A stretch of DNA of 38,268 nt from Chloroflexota bacterium. GTDB taxonomy: Bacteria > Chloroflexota > Anaerolineae > Anaerolineales > Villigracilaceae. Position 1 is the stretch's first letter; each line of letters starts with the position of its first letter. Under the pieces are notes generated by a model that was given only the letters and a program-made list of their open reading frames with translations, was not told the DNA's origin and did not search any database. The stretch is from the NCBI GenBank assembly GCA_016235445.1, contig JACRLB010000049.1:1-38268 (forward strand). The letters run 5' to 3'. The position numbers were made by a program, and so were the translations under genes. Shown piece by piece: positions 1 through 7,826 of the stretch.

Positions 1-1
1 A

Positions 2-133
2 AATCCGGCCAAGCCTTTTTCCAAATTTTGGTTGACCTTGCGCCGCTTGGCGCGTATGTTTGCTCATGCCGTTGAGAACTTATTCGATCTGGCTGATGTC
101 GTTTCTCGTCATGCTCGTGTCGCTCTTTCGTGA
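2..133 (+). CDS. Possible C-terminal end of an upstream gene (partial)
   Basis: Reading frame 2 is open from the window edge to a TGA at 131-133 and encodes about 43 residues rich in Arg, Ala, Leu and Val, ending in RHARVALS. It stops 10 nt before the preferred start of the DUF429 gene, which is typical spacing for neighbouring genes. No motif is recognisable. Frame 1 is also open for a shorter distance (to about 75), so the coding nature is uncertain. Confidence 0.3.
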   Translation, partial: NPAKPFSKFWLTLRRLARMFAHAVENLFDLADVVSRHARVALS

Positions 134-143
134 TCTACTGACT

Positions 144-902
144 ATGCTATTTACCGAATCAACCTTCATTGGCATCGACCCCACTTCAAGACGCAGAGCT
201 TTTACCTATGCGGCTCTGGATCGTGATTTGAATCTGGTTGCGCTTGCAGAAGGCGAAATGGAAGATGTGACCGCGTTCCTCGCCGCGCAGAAATCTGCGA
301 CGGTGGCGGTCAATGCGCCCGCGGGAGTCAACCGCGGGTTGGTGCGCGCGAAAATGAAAAAGGAGACGCTTACTCCGCACCAGATCCGCCGCGCGGAATA
401 CCGCATGGCCGAGTTGATTTTGCGCGAGCATGGCATTGCAGTTTCGGGCACACCCGCGAGCGCGGCAGTTTGCCCCGCCTGGATGCAGGTCGGTTTCGAG
501 CTGTACCGCAAGCTGGGAAAGCTGGGGTTTAAGAAATTCCCAGCCAAAGATTCACCCCACCAAATTTTAGAAACGAATCCACACGCAGGATATTGTGTTT
601 TGTTGAACGACGCGCCCTTACCCAAACCCACGCTGGAAGGACGACTGCAAAGACAATTGATTCTTTATGAGCGCGGCGTTCAAATAAAAGACCCCATGAA
701 TTTTTTTGAAGAGATCACCCGCCATAAAATGATAAAGGGCGCCTGGCCCATGGAGTTATTGTATTTGCCCGAACAACTGGATGCCCTGCTTGCCGCATTC
801 ACCGCATGGCTGGCAATGAACAGGCCTGCGCAAATTTCATCCATTGGCGACCCAAAAGAGGGGATGATCGTTTTGCCTGATGGCGAGTTGAAGGGGAAAT
901 AG
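144..902 (+). CDS. DUF429 family protein (predicted RNase H-fold nuclease)
   Basis: A 252-residue protein opening with FIGIDPTSRRRAF, followed by an Arg/Lys-rich stretch and a CPAWMQVGFELYRKLG segment. This layout matches the DUF429 family, predicted to have an RNase H-like fold and no firmly established substrate. An in-frame ATG at 60 would add a 28-residue hydrophobic N-terminus unlike the family, so the start at 144, just before the first beta strand, is preferred. The second family motif, usually of the form IDAP, reads VNAP here (about residue 56), so one expected acidic residue is Asn. The gene sits alone upstream of the transketolase promoter. The family call is by motif recall and the function is unknown. 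Confidence 0.6.
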   Translation: MLFTESTFIGIDPTSRRRAFTYAALDRDLNLVALAEGEMEDVTAFLAAQKSATVAVNAPAGVNRGLVRAKMKKETLTPHQIRRAEYRMAELILREHGIAVSGTPASAAVCPAWMQVGFELYRKLGKLGFKKFPAKDSPHQILETNPHAGYCVLLNDAPLPKPTLEGRLQRQLILYERGVQIKDPMNFFEEITRHKMIKGAWPMELLYLPEQLDALLAAFTAWLAMNRPAQISSIGDPKEGMIVLPDGELKGK

Positions 903-950
903 TAGCCCACCAGGTCAATGCACACTTCCTTTCCCCTGGCATGAAGATCG

Positions 951-987
951 TATAATACCGGATGCCTCAATGGTAAAATGGGGCATC
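951..987 (+). promoter_or_regulatory. Candidate promoter -10 and 5'-UTR hairpin of tkt
   Basis: A perfect TATAAT lies at 951-956, placing transcription start near 963. The first transcribed bases form a stem: gatgcctca (961-969) pairs with tggggcatc (979-987) with one G-U pair and a 9-nt loop. A good -35 is not visible at 17 nt spacing. The hairpin lies 20 nt upstream of the tkt start and could stabilise the mRNA. Confidence 0.45.
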
Positions 988-1007
988 TCCTGTCAGGAAG
1001 GATACTT

Positions 1008-2972
1008 ATGACAACCGATCTTCAATCCCGCGCAATCAATGCACTTCGTTTTCTTTCAGCCGATGGCGTTCAAAAAGCGAACTCCGGCCACCCCGGCCTG
1101 CCGATGGGCGGCGCCGCGATGGCATACACAATCTGGACTCGCCACCTGCGACACAACCCACGCAACCCAAAATGGGCGGGACGAGACCGCTTCATCCTTT
1201 CGGGCGGGCATGGTTCCATGCTCCTGTACTCTTTACTGCATCTGACGGGGTATGATCTCTCGCTCGATGAGTTGAAAAGTTTTCGTCAGTGGGGCAGTCT
1301 CACCCCCGGCCACCCTGAATACGGATTAACCCCCGGCGTGGAATTAACCACCGGCCCTCTGGGGCAGGGATTCTCCTCCGGCGTTGGCATGGCCATCGCG
1401 GCCTCGCATCTCGCCGCCACCTTCAACCAGCGCGGACATGAACTGATCGACCCATATATCTACGCCATCGTCACAGACGGTGACTTGATGGAAGGTGTCG
1501 CCTCCGAAGCCGCCTCGCTTGCGGGACATTTATCCCTTGGCCGCTTGATATATCTTTACGACGACAACCACATTTCCATTGACGGTTCCACCGACCTCGC
1601 CTTCACCGAAGACCGCGCAGTGCGCTTTCGCTCGTATGGTTGGCAGGTCTTGCGCGTGGAAGACGGCAACGATGTGGATGCCATTGACAAGGCAATTCAG
1701 GAAGCAAAAGCAGAACCACGCCCAACCCTCATCATGTGCCGCACCATCATTGGGTTTGGCGCCCCGAACAGGCAGGGCACATCCAAGGCGCATGGCGAAC
1801 CGTTGGGCGACGAAGAACTCAACGCCGCAAAGGATAATTTGGATTGGCCGAAGGAACCGCGTTTCTTCATCCCTGACGATGTGCTGGAGTTTTATCGCAA
1901 AGCCGTCGAAAAAGGCCGCGAACTCGAATACGACTGGAAGATGAAGTTCGAAGCCTACTCCCGTTTGTATCCCGCGCAGGGAACTGAATTACAACGCCGC
2001 TTGAAGGGTGAACTTCCCGAAGGCTGGGAAACCGCTCTGCCAACCTTTCCCGTGGACGCAAAAGGCATGGCCACCCGCGCCGCATCAGGCAAGGTGATCA
2101 ACGCGCTTGCGGCAAAACTCCCCGAACTCATCGGCGGCTCTGCGGATTTAGCCCCCTCCAACAACACCAAAATTGACGGAAGCCCTGCCTTTCAAAAAGA
2201 CTCCCATGCCGGGCGCAACTTCCACTTTGGCGTGCGTGAACATGCCATGGGCTCCGTGCTGAATGGCATGGCGGTTTTTGGCGGCGTAATTCCCTACGGC
2301 GCAACCTTCCTTGTCTTTGCAGATTACATGCGCGCCGCCATTCGTTTGGCGGCCTTGTCGCATTACCCATCCATTTTTATTTTCACACATGACAGTGTTG
2401 GCCTCGGTGAAGACGGCCCCACGCACCAGCCAATCGAGCATCTCACATCCCTGCGCTTGATTCCGAATCTCGCGGTCATCCGTCCCGCGGATGCGAACGA
2501 GACCGCCGCCGCATGGAAAGTTGCCATCGAACGCAGAAACGGCCCCACCGTGCTGGCGTTGACTCGTCAAAATGTGCCGACGATGGAATCATCCGCGCAG
2601 GTGGAAAAGGGCGCGTATGTGCTGAAAGATTTTGGAACGCCAGAAACCATCTTGATGGCTTCGGGTTCTGAAGTTGGCCTCATCCTCGAAGCCGCCCAAA
2701 AACTCGCGGACGAAGGCAGAGGCGTGCGCGTGGTTTCCTTCCCAAGTTGGGAACTGTTCGAGAAACAGGACGAAGCTTATCGCGAGTCTGTGTTGCCGAA
2801 AAACATCCAGAAGAGACTCGCTGTCGAAGCGGGAGCAGGCATGGGTTGGGAACGATACGCAAAGTCCGTCATCAGCATCGACCGCTACGGCGCATCCGCC
2901 CCGGCAAAAGTCATCTTTGAAAAGCTTGGGTTTACAGTTGAAAATGTGATTGCGAAGGCGAAAGAACTTTAA
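1008..2972 (+). CDS. tkt: Transketolase
   Basis: A full-length 654-residue thiamine-diphosphate transketolase of the non-oxidative pentose phosphate pathway, transferring two-carbon ketol units between sugar phosphates. The N-terminal domain has [26 protein letters not shown] and the [13 protein letters not shown] metal/ThDP-binding motif. The middle domain has the catalytic FGVREHAMG segment and [20 protein letters not shown]. The start at 1008 is chosen because an aggaagg Shine-Dalgarno sequence precedes it. An upstream in-frame ATG at 978 would add ten non-family residues and falls inside the leader hairpin. It heads a sugar-phosphate cluster with rpiB and tal-pgi, though a hairpin terminator separates it from rpiB. 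Confidence 0.97.
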   Translation: MTTDLQSRAINALRFLSADGVQKANSGHPGLPMGGAAMAYTIWTRHLRHNPRNPKWAGRDRFILSGGHGSMLLYSLLHLTGYDLSLDELKSFRQWGSLTPGHPEYGLTPGVELTTGPLGQGFSSGVGMAIAASHLAATFNQRGHELIDPYIYAIVTDGDLMEGVASEAASLAGHLSLGRLIYLYDDNHISIDGSTDLAFTEDRAVRFRSYGWQVLRVEDGNDVDAIDKAIQEAKAEPRPTLIMCRTIIGFGAPNRQGTSKAHGEPLGDEELNAAKDNLDWPKEPRFFIPDDVLEFYRKAVEKGRELEYDWKMKFEAYSRLYPAQGTELQRRLKGELPEGWETALPTFPVDAKGMATRAASGKVINALAAKLPELIGGSADLAPSNNTKIDGSPAFQKDSHAGRNFHFGVREHAMGSVLNGMAVFGGVIPYGATFLVFADYMRAAIRLAALSHYPSIFIFTHDSVGLGEDGPTHQPIEHLTSLRLIPNLAVIRPADANETAAAWKVAIERRNGPTVLALTRQNVPTMESSAQVEKGAYVLKDFGTPETILMASGSEVGLILEAAQKLADEGRGVRVVSFPSWELFEKQDEAYRESVLPKNIQKRLAVEAGAGMGWERYAKSVISIDRYGASAPAKVIFEKLGFTVENVIAKAKEL

Positions 2973-2977
2973 TTAGA

Positions 2978-3008
2978 AAACCCTAAAGGTCTTTGACCTT
3001 TAGGGTTT
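2978..3008 (+). terminator. Hairpin between tkt and rpiB
   Basis: aaaccctaaaggt (2978-2990) pairs perfectly with acctttagggttt (2996-3008) around a 5-nt loop, beginning five bases after the tkt stop codon. The downstream run is T-rich but interrupted (gttta). It is probably a partial terminator or processing/attenuation site, because rpiB starts only 14 nt later. Confidence 0.7.
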
Positions 3009-3022
3009 GTTTATGGAGTCAA

Positions 3023-3484
3023 ATGAAAATAGCAGTTGGCTGTGACCATGCGGGCTTTCCGCTGAAAAATGTTGTGATCGAAGCCGTGAAAGCCGCGGGC
3101 CACGAAGTCATTGACGTGGGCACGTTCAGCGCGGACGCGGTGGACTTCCCCGATTTCACAAAAAAAGTTGGCGAGGAGATTCAAGGCGGCGAAGCCGGGC
3201 GCGGAATTTTAATTTGCGGCTCTGGCATCGGCGCGTGCATTGCGGCGAACAAAATGAAAGGCATCTACGCCTCGATCTGCCACGACACCTATTCTGCCGC
3301 GCAGGGTGTGATGCACGATGCAATGAATGTGTTGTGCATGGGCGGGCGTGTGATCGGCCCCGAGTTGGTGAAGGTGATTGTGCCCGCGTTTTTGAATGCC
3401 CGCTATCTTGGCGATGATGAAGGCGGCGAAAGACTTGCGCGCCGGGTTGAAAAAATTCGTAAAATGGAAGAAGACCATTCTTAA
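3023..3484 (+). CDS. rpiB: RpiB/LacA/LacB-family sugar-phosphate isomerase
   Basis: A 153-residue protein of normal RpiB length. It shows the N-terminal IAVGCDHAGFPLK motif, the catalytic-Cys loop ILICGSGIGACIAANK and the phosphate-binding HDTYSAAQGVMHDAMNVL segment followed by GGRVIG. It should interconvert ribose-5-phosphate and ribulose-5-phosphate. The family also includes galactose-6-phosphate and allose-6-phosphate isomerases, but the neighbours (transketolase, transaldolase) favour ribose-5-phosphate. The start at 3023 follows a ggag motif 4 nt upstream; the longer in-frame start at 2993 lies in the terminator hairpin and is rejected. Confidence 0.92.
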   Translation: MKIAVGCDHAGFPLKNVVIEAVKAAGHEVIDVGTFSADAVDFPDFTKKVGEEIQGGEAGRGILICGSGIGACIAANKMKGIYASICHDTYSAAQGVMHDAMNVLCMGGRVIGPELVKVIVPAFLNARYLGDDEGGERLARRVEKIRKMEEDHS

Positions 3485-3497
3485 TTTCACAAGAATT

Positions 3498-3519
3498 AAT
3501 CTCCAATCTCCAATCTCCA
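3498..3519. repeat. Short tandem repeat, unit ctccaat
   Basis: Three near-perfect copies of the 7-mer aatctcc lie in the 66-bp spacer between rpiB and tal-pgi. Similar low-complexity spacers occur at 19448-19480 and 20906-20949. No function is evident. Confidence 0.5.
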
Positions 3520-3550
3520 CTTACCAATACCCCCAGGAGTTCCCCACCCA

Positions 3551-6247
3551 ATGTCTGAATCCATCAAGAAATTAACGGCCCTCGGCCAATCCCTCTGGTA
3601 CGACAACATTCAAAGAAAATTATTGGAGAGCGGCGAACTCAAAGCCATGATCGAACGCGGCGACATTCGCGGCGTGACCTCCAACCCGACCATCTTCCAA
3701 AATGCGATTGCAAAGACGAACGATTACGATTCCGCATTGATCCCGCTTGCATGGGCAGGCTGGGATGCAGAGAAAATTTTCTGGCAGTTAGCCGTTGAAG
3801 ACATTCAACAAGCCTGCGATCTCTTCCGTTCGCTCTACGATGAAACCAAAGGCGGCGATGGCTATGTGAGTCTCGAAGTCAGCCCGTATCTTGCAAACGA
3901 CACCGATGGCACGATCAAACAAGCGCAGGAACTTTGGGATCGTGTCAACCGCCCCAACCTCATGGTGAAAATTCCAGCTACCCGCGAAGGCATTCCCGCC
4001 ATTCGCGCAAGCATTGCCGCGGGCATCAACGTTAACGTCACGCTCATCTTCGCGCTCGATCGCTACGCCGCCGTCATGGATGCCTATCTCGCGGGGCTTG
4101 AAGACCGCGTTGCCGCATTTCCCTCTCCCACTGGGGGAGGGCAGGGTGGGGGCATTCAACAAATTGCTTCGGTGGCTTCGTTTTTCGTTTCGCGTGTTGA
4201 TACAAAGATTGACCCACGCCTTCCCGCAGATTCGCACCTGCTTGGCAAGGCCGCCATTGCAAACGCCAAGTTTGCCTACGATGCCTTCGAATCCATTTTC
4301 ACTTCGCCGCGTTTTGCAACTCTCAAGGCTCGCTTCCGCGCCCGCGCCCAGCGTCCGCTCTGGGCGTCCACAGGCACGAAGAATCCGAAATACCCCGACA
4401 CGCTTTATGTCGACACCCTCATCGGCCCCGACACCGTCAACACCGTTCCGCCCGCCACCCTCGATGCCTTCCGCGATCACGGCAACGCGCAGATGACCAT
4501 CACGCAAGGCCTCGAAGAAGCGCAAGCCCATTTTGCCGAACTCAAAGCCCTTGGCATTTCGATGAGTACCGTCACGAAAGAATTGGAAGACGAAGGTGTG
4601 AAGTCTTTTGCGGATGCGTTCAAGACTTTGTTGGATGCAATTGAGGATAGAAGAAAAAGCGCGCTCGCTTCAATCGCCCCGTTAGCTGATTCTGTTGCCA
4701 AACGTTTAGCCACGCTGGAAAAGGACTCCGTCCCCGCCCGCATCTGGCAACACGACCCCACCCTCTGGACAGATGACTCCGCTGGACAAGCCGAAGTCCA
4801 AACCCGCCTCGGCTGGCTGGACTCAGTGGACGACGCCCGCAAACGCCTCGATGGATATTTATCTTTCGCCAAGCAAATCCACGACGAAGGCATTGACCGT
4901 GTCCTCGTCATCGGCATGGGCGGCTCTTCGTTGACTGCCGAAGTGTTGAGTTCTCTTATGGCTGGCGCAAATATGGAAGCGAAATTGAGCCTCGCCATTC
5001 TTGATTCAACCGACCCTCAGCAAGTGAAACTTGCCTTCGAGCAATATCCGCCAGAGAAATCTTTGTACATCGTCGCCAGTAAATCAGGCGGCACCGCCGA
5101 GTTGATGGCCGCCTTTGACTACGTTTGGAAACTAAGCAATGGCAACGGCTCGCGCTTCGTCGCCATCACCGACGAAGGCACATCGCTGGAGACCCTCGCA
5201 CAAGAACGCGGCTTCAGAAAAATATTCAACCCCGATCCAAACGTCGGTGGCCGCTTCTCTGCGTTGACCGATTTCGGTCTCGTCCCTGCCGCCCTGCTTG
5301 GCATGGACATCGAAAAACTACTGGCTTCTGCCGATAAAGTAAGGCGAATATCCAATTCGCCATTCAGCCCTGGCTTTGCACTGGGCGCCCTGCTGGGAGA
5401 GTCTGCTCTCGCAGGCAGAGACAAGCTGACGATTTTGGCCGATGCGCCTGTGTCCGCTTTGGCGGGTTGGGTCGAGCAGGTCATCGCTGAGTCCAGTGGC
5501 AAGAACCAGAAAGGCATTCTTCCCGTAGCCCTCGAACCTTTGGGCGCGCCAGAAATTTATGGGGATGACCGCCTGTTCGTGTATCTCCGTCAGACAGGTG
5601 AATTGGATGCTGGGATCACCGTGTTAAAAGATGCAGGCTTTCCTGTGATCGAATTACAAATTACCAATCCCTCCGACGCGGGCGCGGAATTCTTCCGCTG
5701 GGAAATGGCGATTGCTGTTGCGTGTTCCGTGCTTGGAATCAATGCATTTGACCAGCCCGATGTGCAGGATAGTAAGCTCCGCACGATTGCCAAAATCAAA
5801 GAGTACCAGTCCGCTGGCAAACTCGCAGACATTGACCTCGTGGATGTGAAAGATGCGAAGGCCGCGCTGCAGAAATTCCTTGCCGATGCAAAGGCTGGAA
5901 ATTTTATAACCATCAACGCTTACGTGCCGCGTAACAACGAAATGATCGAAGTCATCCAAAACCTGCGCGTTGCCATTCGTGAAAAGACAAAATGCCCCGT
6001 CTCCGCTGGCTTTGGCCCGCGCTTCCAGCATTCCACGGGACAATTCCACAAAGGCGGCCCGAACAAGGGATTCTTCATTCAGGTTGTGTACGATGTTGAA
6101 AATGATTTTGAGATCCCCACGCAGGGACTGACCTTCGGCGCCCTCATCCGCGCACAGGCTCTGGGTGATTACGAAGCGTTGAAGGCTGCTGGCAGGAAAG
6201 TGCTCCGTGTGAGATTGAGGAAGCTGGCAGACCTTGGAAGTATATAA
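3551..6247 (+). CDS. tal-pgi: Bifunctional transaldolase/glucose-6-phosphate isomerase
   Basis: An 898-residue fusion. Residues 1 to about 375 are a transaldolase: VTSNPTIFQNAI, VSPYLANDT, Schiff-base Lys in LMVKIPATREG, SVASFFVSRVDTKID and LWASTGTKNP. Residues from about 400 onward are a phosphoglucose isomerase-like SIS domain: GMGGSSLTAEV, VASKSGGTAEL, GGRFSALTDFG, ALEPLGAPEIYGDDRLFVYL and FGPRFQHSTGQFHKGGPNKG. The fusion links the non-oxidative pentose phosphate pathway to glycolysis in one polypeptide, consistent with the preceding tkt and rpiB. A caggag Shine-Dalgarno precedes the ATG. About 12 extra residues (FPSPTGGGQGGG, around 190-201) interrupt the transaldolase domain; they are encoded by a palindromic repeat. 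Both enzyme domains otherwise look complete. Confidence 0.95.
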   Translation: MSESIKKLTALGQSLWYDNIQRKLLESGELKAMIERGDIRGVTSNPTIFQNAIAKTNDYDSALIPLAWAGWDAEKIFWQLAVEDIQQACDLFRSLYDETKGGDGYVSLEVSPYLANDTDGTIKQAQELWDRVNRPNLMVKIPATREGIPAIRASIAAGINVNVTLIFALDRYAAVMDAYLAGLEDRVAAFPSPTGGGQGGGIQQIASVASFFVSRVDTKIDPRLPADSHLLGKAAIANAKFAYDAFESIFTSPRFATLKARFRARAQRPLWASTGTKNPKYPDTLYVDTLIGPDTVNTVPPATLDAFRDHGNAQMTITQGLEEAQAHFAELKALGISMSTVTKELEDEGVKSFADAFKTLLDAIEDRRKSALASIAPLADSVAKRLATLEKDSVPARIWQHDPTLWTDDSAGQAEVQTRLGWLDSVDDARKRLDGYLSFAKQIHDEGIDRVLVIGMGGSSLTAEVLSSLMAGANMEAKLSLAILDSTDPQQVKLAFEQYPPEKSLYIVASKSGGTAELMAAFDYVWKLSNGNGSRFVAITDEGTSLETLAQERGFRKIFNPDPNVGGRFSALTDFGLVPAALLGMDIEKLLASADKVRRISNSPFSPGFALGALLGESALAGRDKLTILADAPVSALAGWVEQVIAESSGKNQKGILPVALEPLGAPEIYGDDRLFVYLRQTGELDAGITVLKDAGFPVIELQITNPSDAGAEFFRWEMAIAVACSVLGINAFDQPDVQDSKLRTIAKIKEYQSAGKLADIDLVDVKDAKAALQKFLADAKAGNFITINAYVPRNNEMIEVIQNLRVAIREKTKCPVSAGFGPRFQHSTGQFHKGGPNKGFFIQVVYDVENDFEIPTQGLTFGALIRAQALGDYEALKAAGRKVLRVRLRKLADLGSI
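4121..4152. repeat. In-frame palindromic repeat inside tal-pgi
   Basis: ccctctccc (4121-4129) and gggggaggg (4133-4141) form an inverted repeat followed by a G-rich tail, encoding PSPTGGGQGGG. Transaldolases normally run directly from the EDRVAA helix into KIASVASFFVSR, so the residues look inserted. The length keeps the frame, as seen with REP-like elements that invade coding regions. Confidence 0.7.
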
Positions 6248-6251
6248 TGCA

Positions 6252-6302
6252 CGGTCACAAATTGCGCTTTCCCCCTTTCTAAAAAAGCGCAATTTGTGAC
6301 CG
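6252..6302. promoter_or_regulatory. Perfect 19-bp inverted repeat upstream of hicBA
   Basis: cggtcacaaattgcgcttt (6252-6270) is exactly complementary to aaagcgcaatttgtgaccg (6284-6302), with a 13-nt spacer. It starts four bases after the tal-pgi stop and ends 6 nt before a perfect TATAAT (6309-6314). No T-run follows on the plus strand, so it is less convincing as a terminator. Overlapping the -35 region of the hicBA promoter, it is a good candidate operator for HicB autoregulation. Confidence 0.6.
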
Positions 6303-6308
6303 CCATGG

Positions 6309-6314
6309 GTATAA
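6309..6314 (+). promoter_or_regulatory. -10 box of hicBA
   Basis: Perfect TATAAT 26 nt upstream of the hicB ATG. The expected -35 position lies inside the right arm of the 19-bp palindrome, so a repressor bound there would block the polymerase. Confidence 0.5.
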
Positions 6315-6340
6315 TTGGAACGTAACAAAAGGAGAGTTCC

Positions 6341-6568
6341 ATGTTTAATGTTGACGAGCGTGTTGTGAAAATTCACATCGAGAAATTGCCTGAGGGTGTA
6401 TATCTTGCAACTTCCGACGATGTGCAGGGACTGGTTGCCCAGGGACGCACAATTGCGGAAACTTTGGAAATCGCGCGTGACGTTGTGCGCAAGTTAATCG
6501 AGGCTCAAAGCGACATTCAACTTCCACAAGCCAGTGAAAGTTTCGATTATCCACTTATTGTAGGATAG
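6341..6568 (+). CDS. hicB: HicB-like antitoxin
   Basis: A 75-residue protein with the partial RNase H-like HicB fold: an N-terminal strand pair (VVKIHIEKLPEGVYLAT), the SDDVQGLVAQGRTIAETLEIARD segment and a short C-terminal tail ending in SFDYPLIVG. A strong aaaaggag Shine-Dalgarno precedes the ATG. It is followed three bases later by hicA. The antitoxin is expected to bind HicA and neutralise its mRNA cleavage. No clear helix-turn-helix or ribbon-helix-helix DNA-binding domain is visible in this short form, so how it would recognise the upstream palindrome is unclear. Confidence 0.82.
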   Translation: MFNVDERVVKIHIEKLPEGVYLATSDDVQGLVAQGRTIAETLEIARDVVRKLIEAQSDIQLPQASESFDYPLIVG

Positions 6569-6571
6569 CGT

Positions 6572-6799
6572 ATGGGTAGACTCTCAGGGTTTCGGTATCG
6601 CGAGATCGTTAAAAGACTCAAGGCCTTTGGCTTTGAGTTTTATCGTCATGCGGCGGGGAGTCACGAGATTTGGAGAAATGATGCGGCTGGAAGATTTACA
6701 ACAATTCCCAACCATCCTGGAGATATGCCCGAAGGAACCCTGCGGGCTATTTTGAAACAGGCTGGAATCGACCCTGATGAGTTTTTGAAAAAGAAATAA
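6572..6799 (+). CDS. hicA: HicA-family mRNA interferase toxin
   Basis: A 75-residue HicA with a double-stranded RNA-binding-like fold: FRYREIVKRLKAFGFEFYRH, then the catalytic-His motif GSHEIWRN, TTIPNHPGDMPEGTLRAILKQAGI and a basic tail. HicA toxins degrade mRNA when released from HicB. The antitoxin-first order means HicB is made first, and the tight spacing (3 nt) implies co-translation. The downstream gene phhB begins 3 nt after the stop, so it may share the transcript. All expected core residues appear intact. Confidence 0.87.
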   Translation: MGRLSGFRYREIVKRLKAFGFEFYRHAAGSHEIWRNDAAGRFTTIPNHPGDMPEGTLRAILKQAGIDPDEFLKKK

Positions 6800-6802
6800 C
6801 TC

Positions 6803-7141
6803 ATGACAAACCTCTCTCAATTCAAATGTGTCGCCTGCCGCGGCGGCGAACCGACTTTAACGGATGCCGAGATAGCCGAATTGCATCCCCAAATCCCCGA
6901 ATGGCAGATCAAAGAAGTGGACGGGGTCAAGCGCATCGAGCGCGTCTTCAAATTGAAGAACTTCATCGAAGCCGTGGCATTTACCAACAAGATCGCGATG
7001 GTCTCTGAAAAGCAAGACCATCATCCGCTCATCATCACCGAGTGGGGCAGGGTCACAGTGCAGTGGTGGTCTCACAAAATCAAGGGACTGCACAGGAACG
7101 ATTTCATCATGGCGGCGAAAACGGATGAGTTGTTTGGGTAA
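6803..7141 (+). CDS. phhB: Pterin-4a-carbinolamine dehydratase
   Basis: A 112-residue protein of typical PCD/DCoH length. It carries the catalytic EKQDHHPLI motif followed by [21 protein letters not shown] and the preceding IPEWQI segment. The enzyme dehydrates 4a-hydroxytetrahydropterin during pterin cofactor recycling; bacterial homologs are also linked to molybdopterin or folate metabolism. An N-terminal extension contains a CVAC pair. No aromatic amino-acid hydroxylase is nearby, so the physiological role here is open. It is followed by a strong terminator. Confidence 0.9.
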   Translation: MTNLSQFKCVACRGGEPTLTDAEIAELHPQIPEWQIKEVDGVKRIERVFKLKNFIEAVAFTNKIAMVSEKQDHHPLIITEWGRVTVQWWSHKIKGLHRNDFIMAAKTDELFG

Positions 7142-7221
7142 TTGACCTGCGCCCGTTCGATTTGCGATATTCGCAAGCCCCCGCTTCTTGCATGACTGTA
7201 AATCTGTCAGCGCAAAATTGG

Positions 7222-7254
7222 CAGGATCAACCCTCAGGGTTGATCCTGTTTTTT
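7222..7254 (+). terminator. Intrinsic terminator after phhB
   Basis: caggatcaaccct (7222-7234) pairs with agggttgatcctg (7236-7248), immediately followed by TTTTTT (7249-7254). This ends the hicBA-phhB transcript. Confidence 0.9.
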
Positions 7255-7356
7255 GAAACAGAAGCCACTGTCAGGGCGAAGGAGGCGTTGTAATTTTTTT
7301 CATGACAAGCTGGTGACATCCATCCATGTCAAAAGTGAGGATGTCTGGAATAATAA

Positions 7357-7516
7357 GGTTAACCACTGATTGCCTTACACTTTGGGTTCGGACGCTGAAA
7401 AACGCAGATCAACGCAGATTTATTTGAAGCATCGCGAGAAAAAAAACAGTTCAATCAGCGTTTTCAGCGTTCATCTGCGTCCCAATTTTGAGAATGTAAG
7501 GTAATCAGGGTTAACC
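7357..7516. repeat. 160-bp nested palindromic element upstream of feoA
   Basis: Most of the 427-bp gap between phhB and feoA is one imperfect palindrome. Outer arms (7357-7379 and 7495-7516) start with GGTTAACC and read toward TGTAAGG. Inner arms (7390-7421 and 7451-7482) consist of repeated acgcagat/aacgctga words. The inner-arm family recurs at 10847-10916. It encodes nothing and resembles a miniature inverted-repeat element. The feo operon promoter must lie in the 52 bp between it and feoA or inside it. Confidence 0.75.
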
Positions 7517-7568
7517 ATAAAATTATTTGAAAGAATTTTGCTGGTAAAAAATCAAGAGAAGAGGAGCC

Positions 7569-7826
7569 ATGTTCGTGCCTGATTCAATTCAACTTCATTT
7601 ACTGCGGCCGGGCCAGCGTGCGGTTATTACTCGAATCAACGGCGCGCGCGCGTTGCGCAGGCGTTTTGTGGAAATGGGCATCGTCAAAGGGGAGACGATT
7701 TTGATCGAGCGTAACGCGCCGCTGGGCGACCCCGTTGAATATTTCATCAAAGGTTATCACCTGGCGCTGCGCAAAGAGGAAGCCGCGCAGATCGAAGTGA
7801 TCTTGCACGAAGGTGAAAATGACTGA
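7569..7826 (+). CDS. feoA: FeoA (ferrous iron transport accessory protein)
   Basis: An 85-residue SH3-like FeoA protein: LHLLRPGQRAVITRINGA, LRRRFVEMGIVKGETILIERNAPLGDPVEYFIKGYHLALRKEEAAQIEV. FeoA proteins are thought to modulate FeoB through its cytoplasmic GTPase region. A gagg Shine-Dalgarno lies 5 nt before the ATG. The coding sequence overlaps the FeoB GTPase gene by 8 nt, so translation is coupled. It heads the first of two feo loci in the window. Confidence 0.93.
   Translation: MFVPDSIQLHLLRPGQRAVITRINGARALRRRFVEMGIVKGETILIERNAPLGDPVEYFIKGYHLALRKEEAAQIEVILHEGEND

Noticed and set aside
961-987. tRNA-like D-arm pattern (ctcaatggtaaaatgggg) near the tkt leader
   Set aside because: There is no anticodon arm, T-arm or acceptor stem; it is better explained as a leader hairpin.
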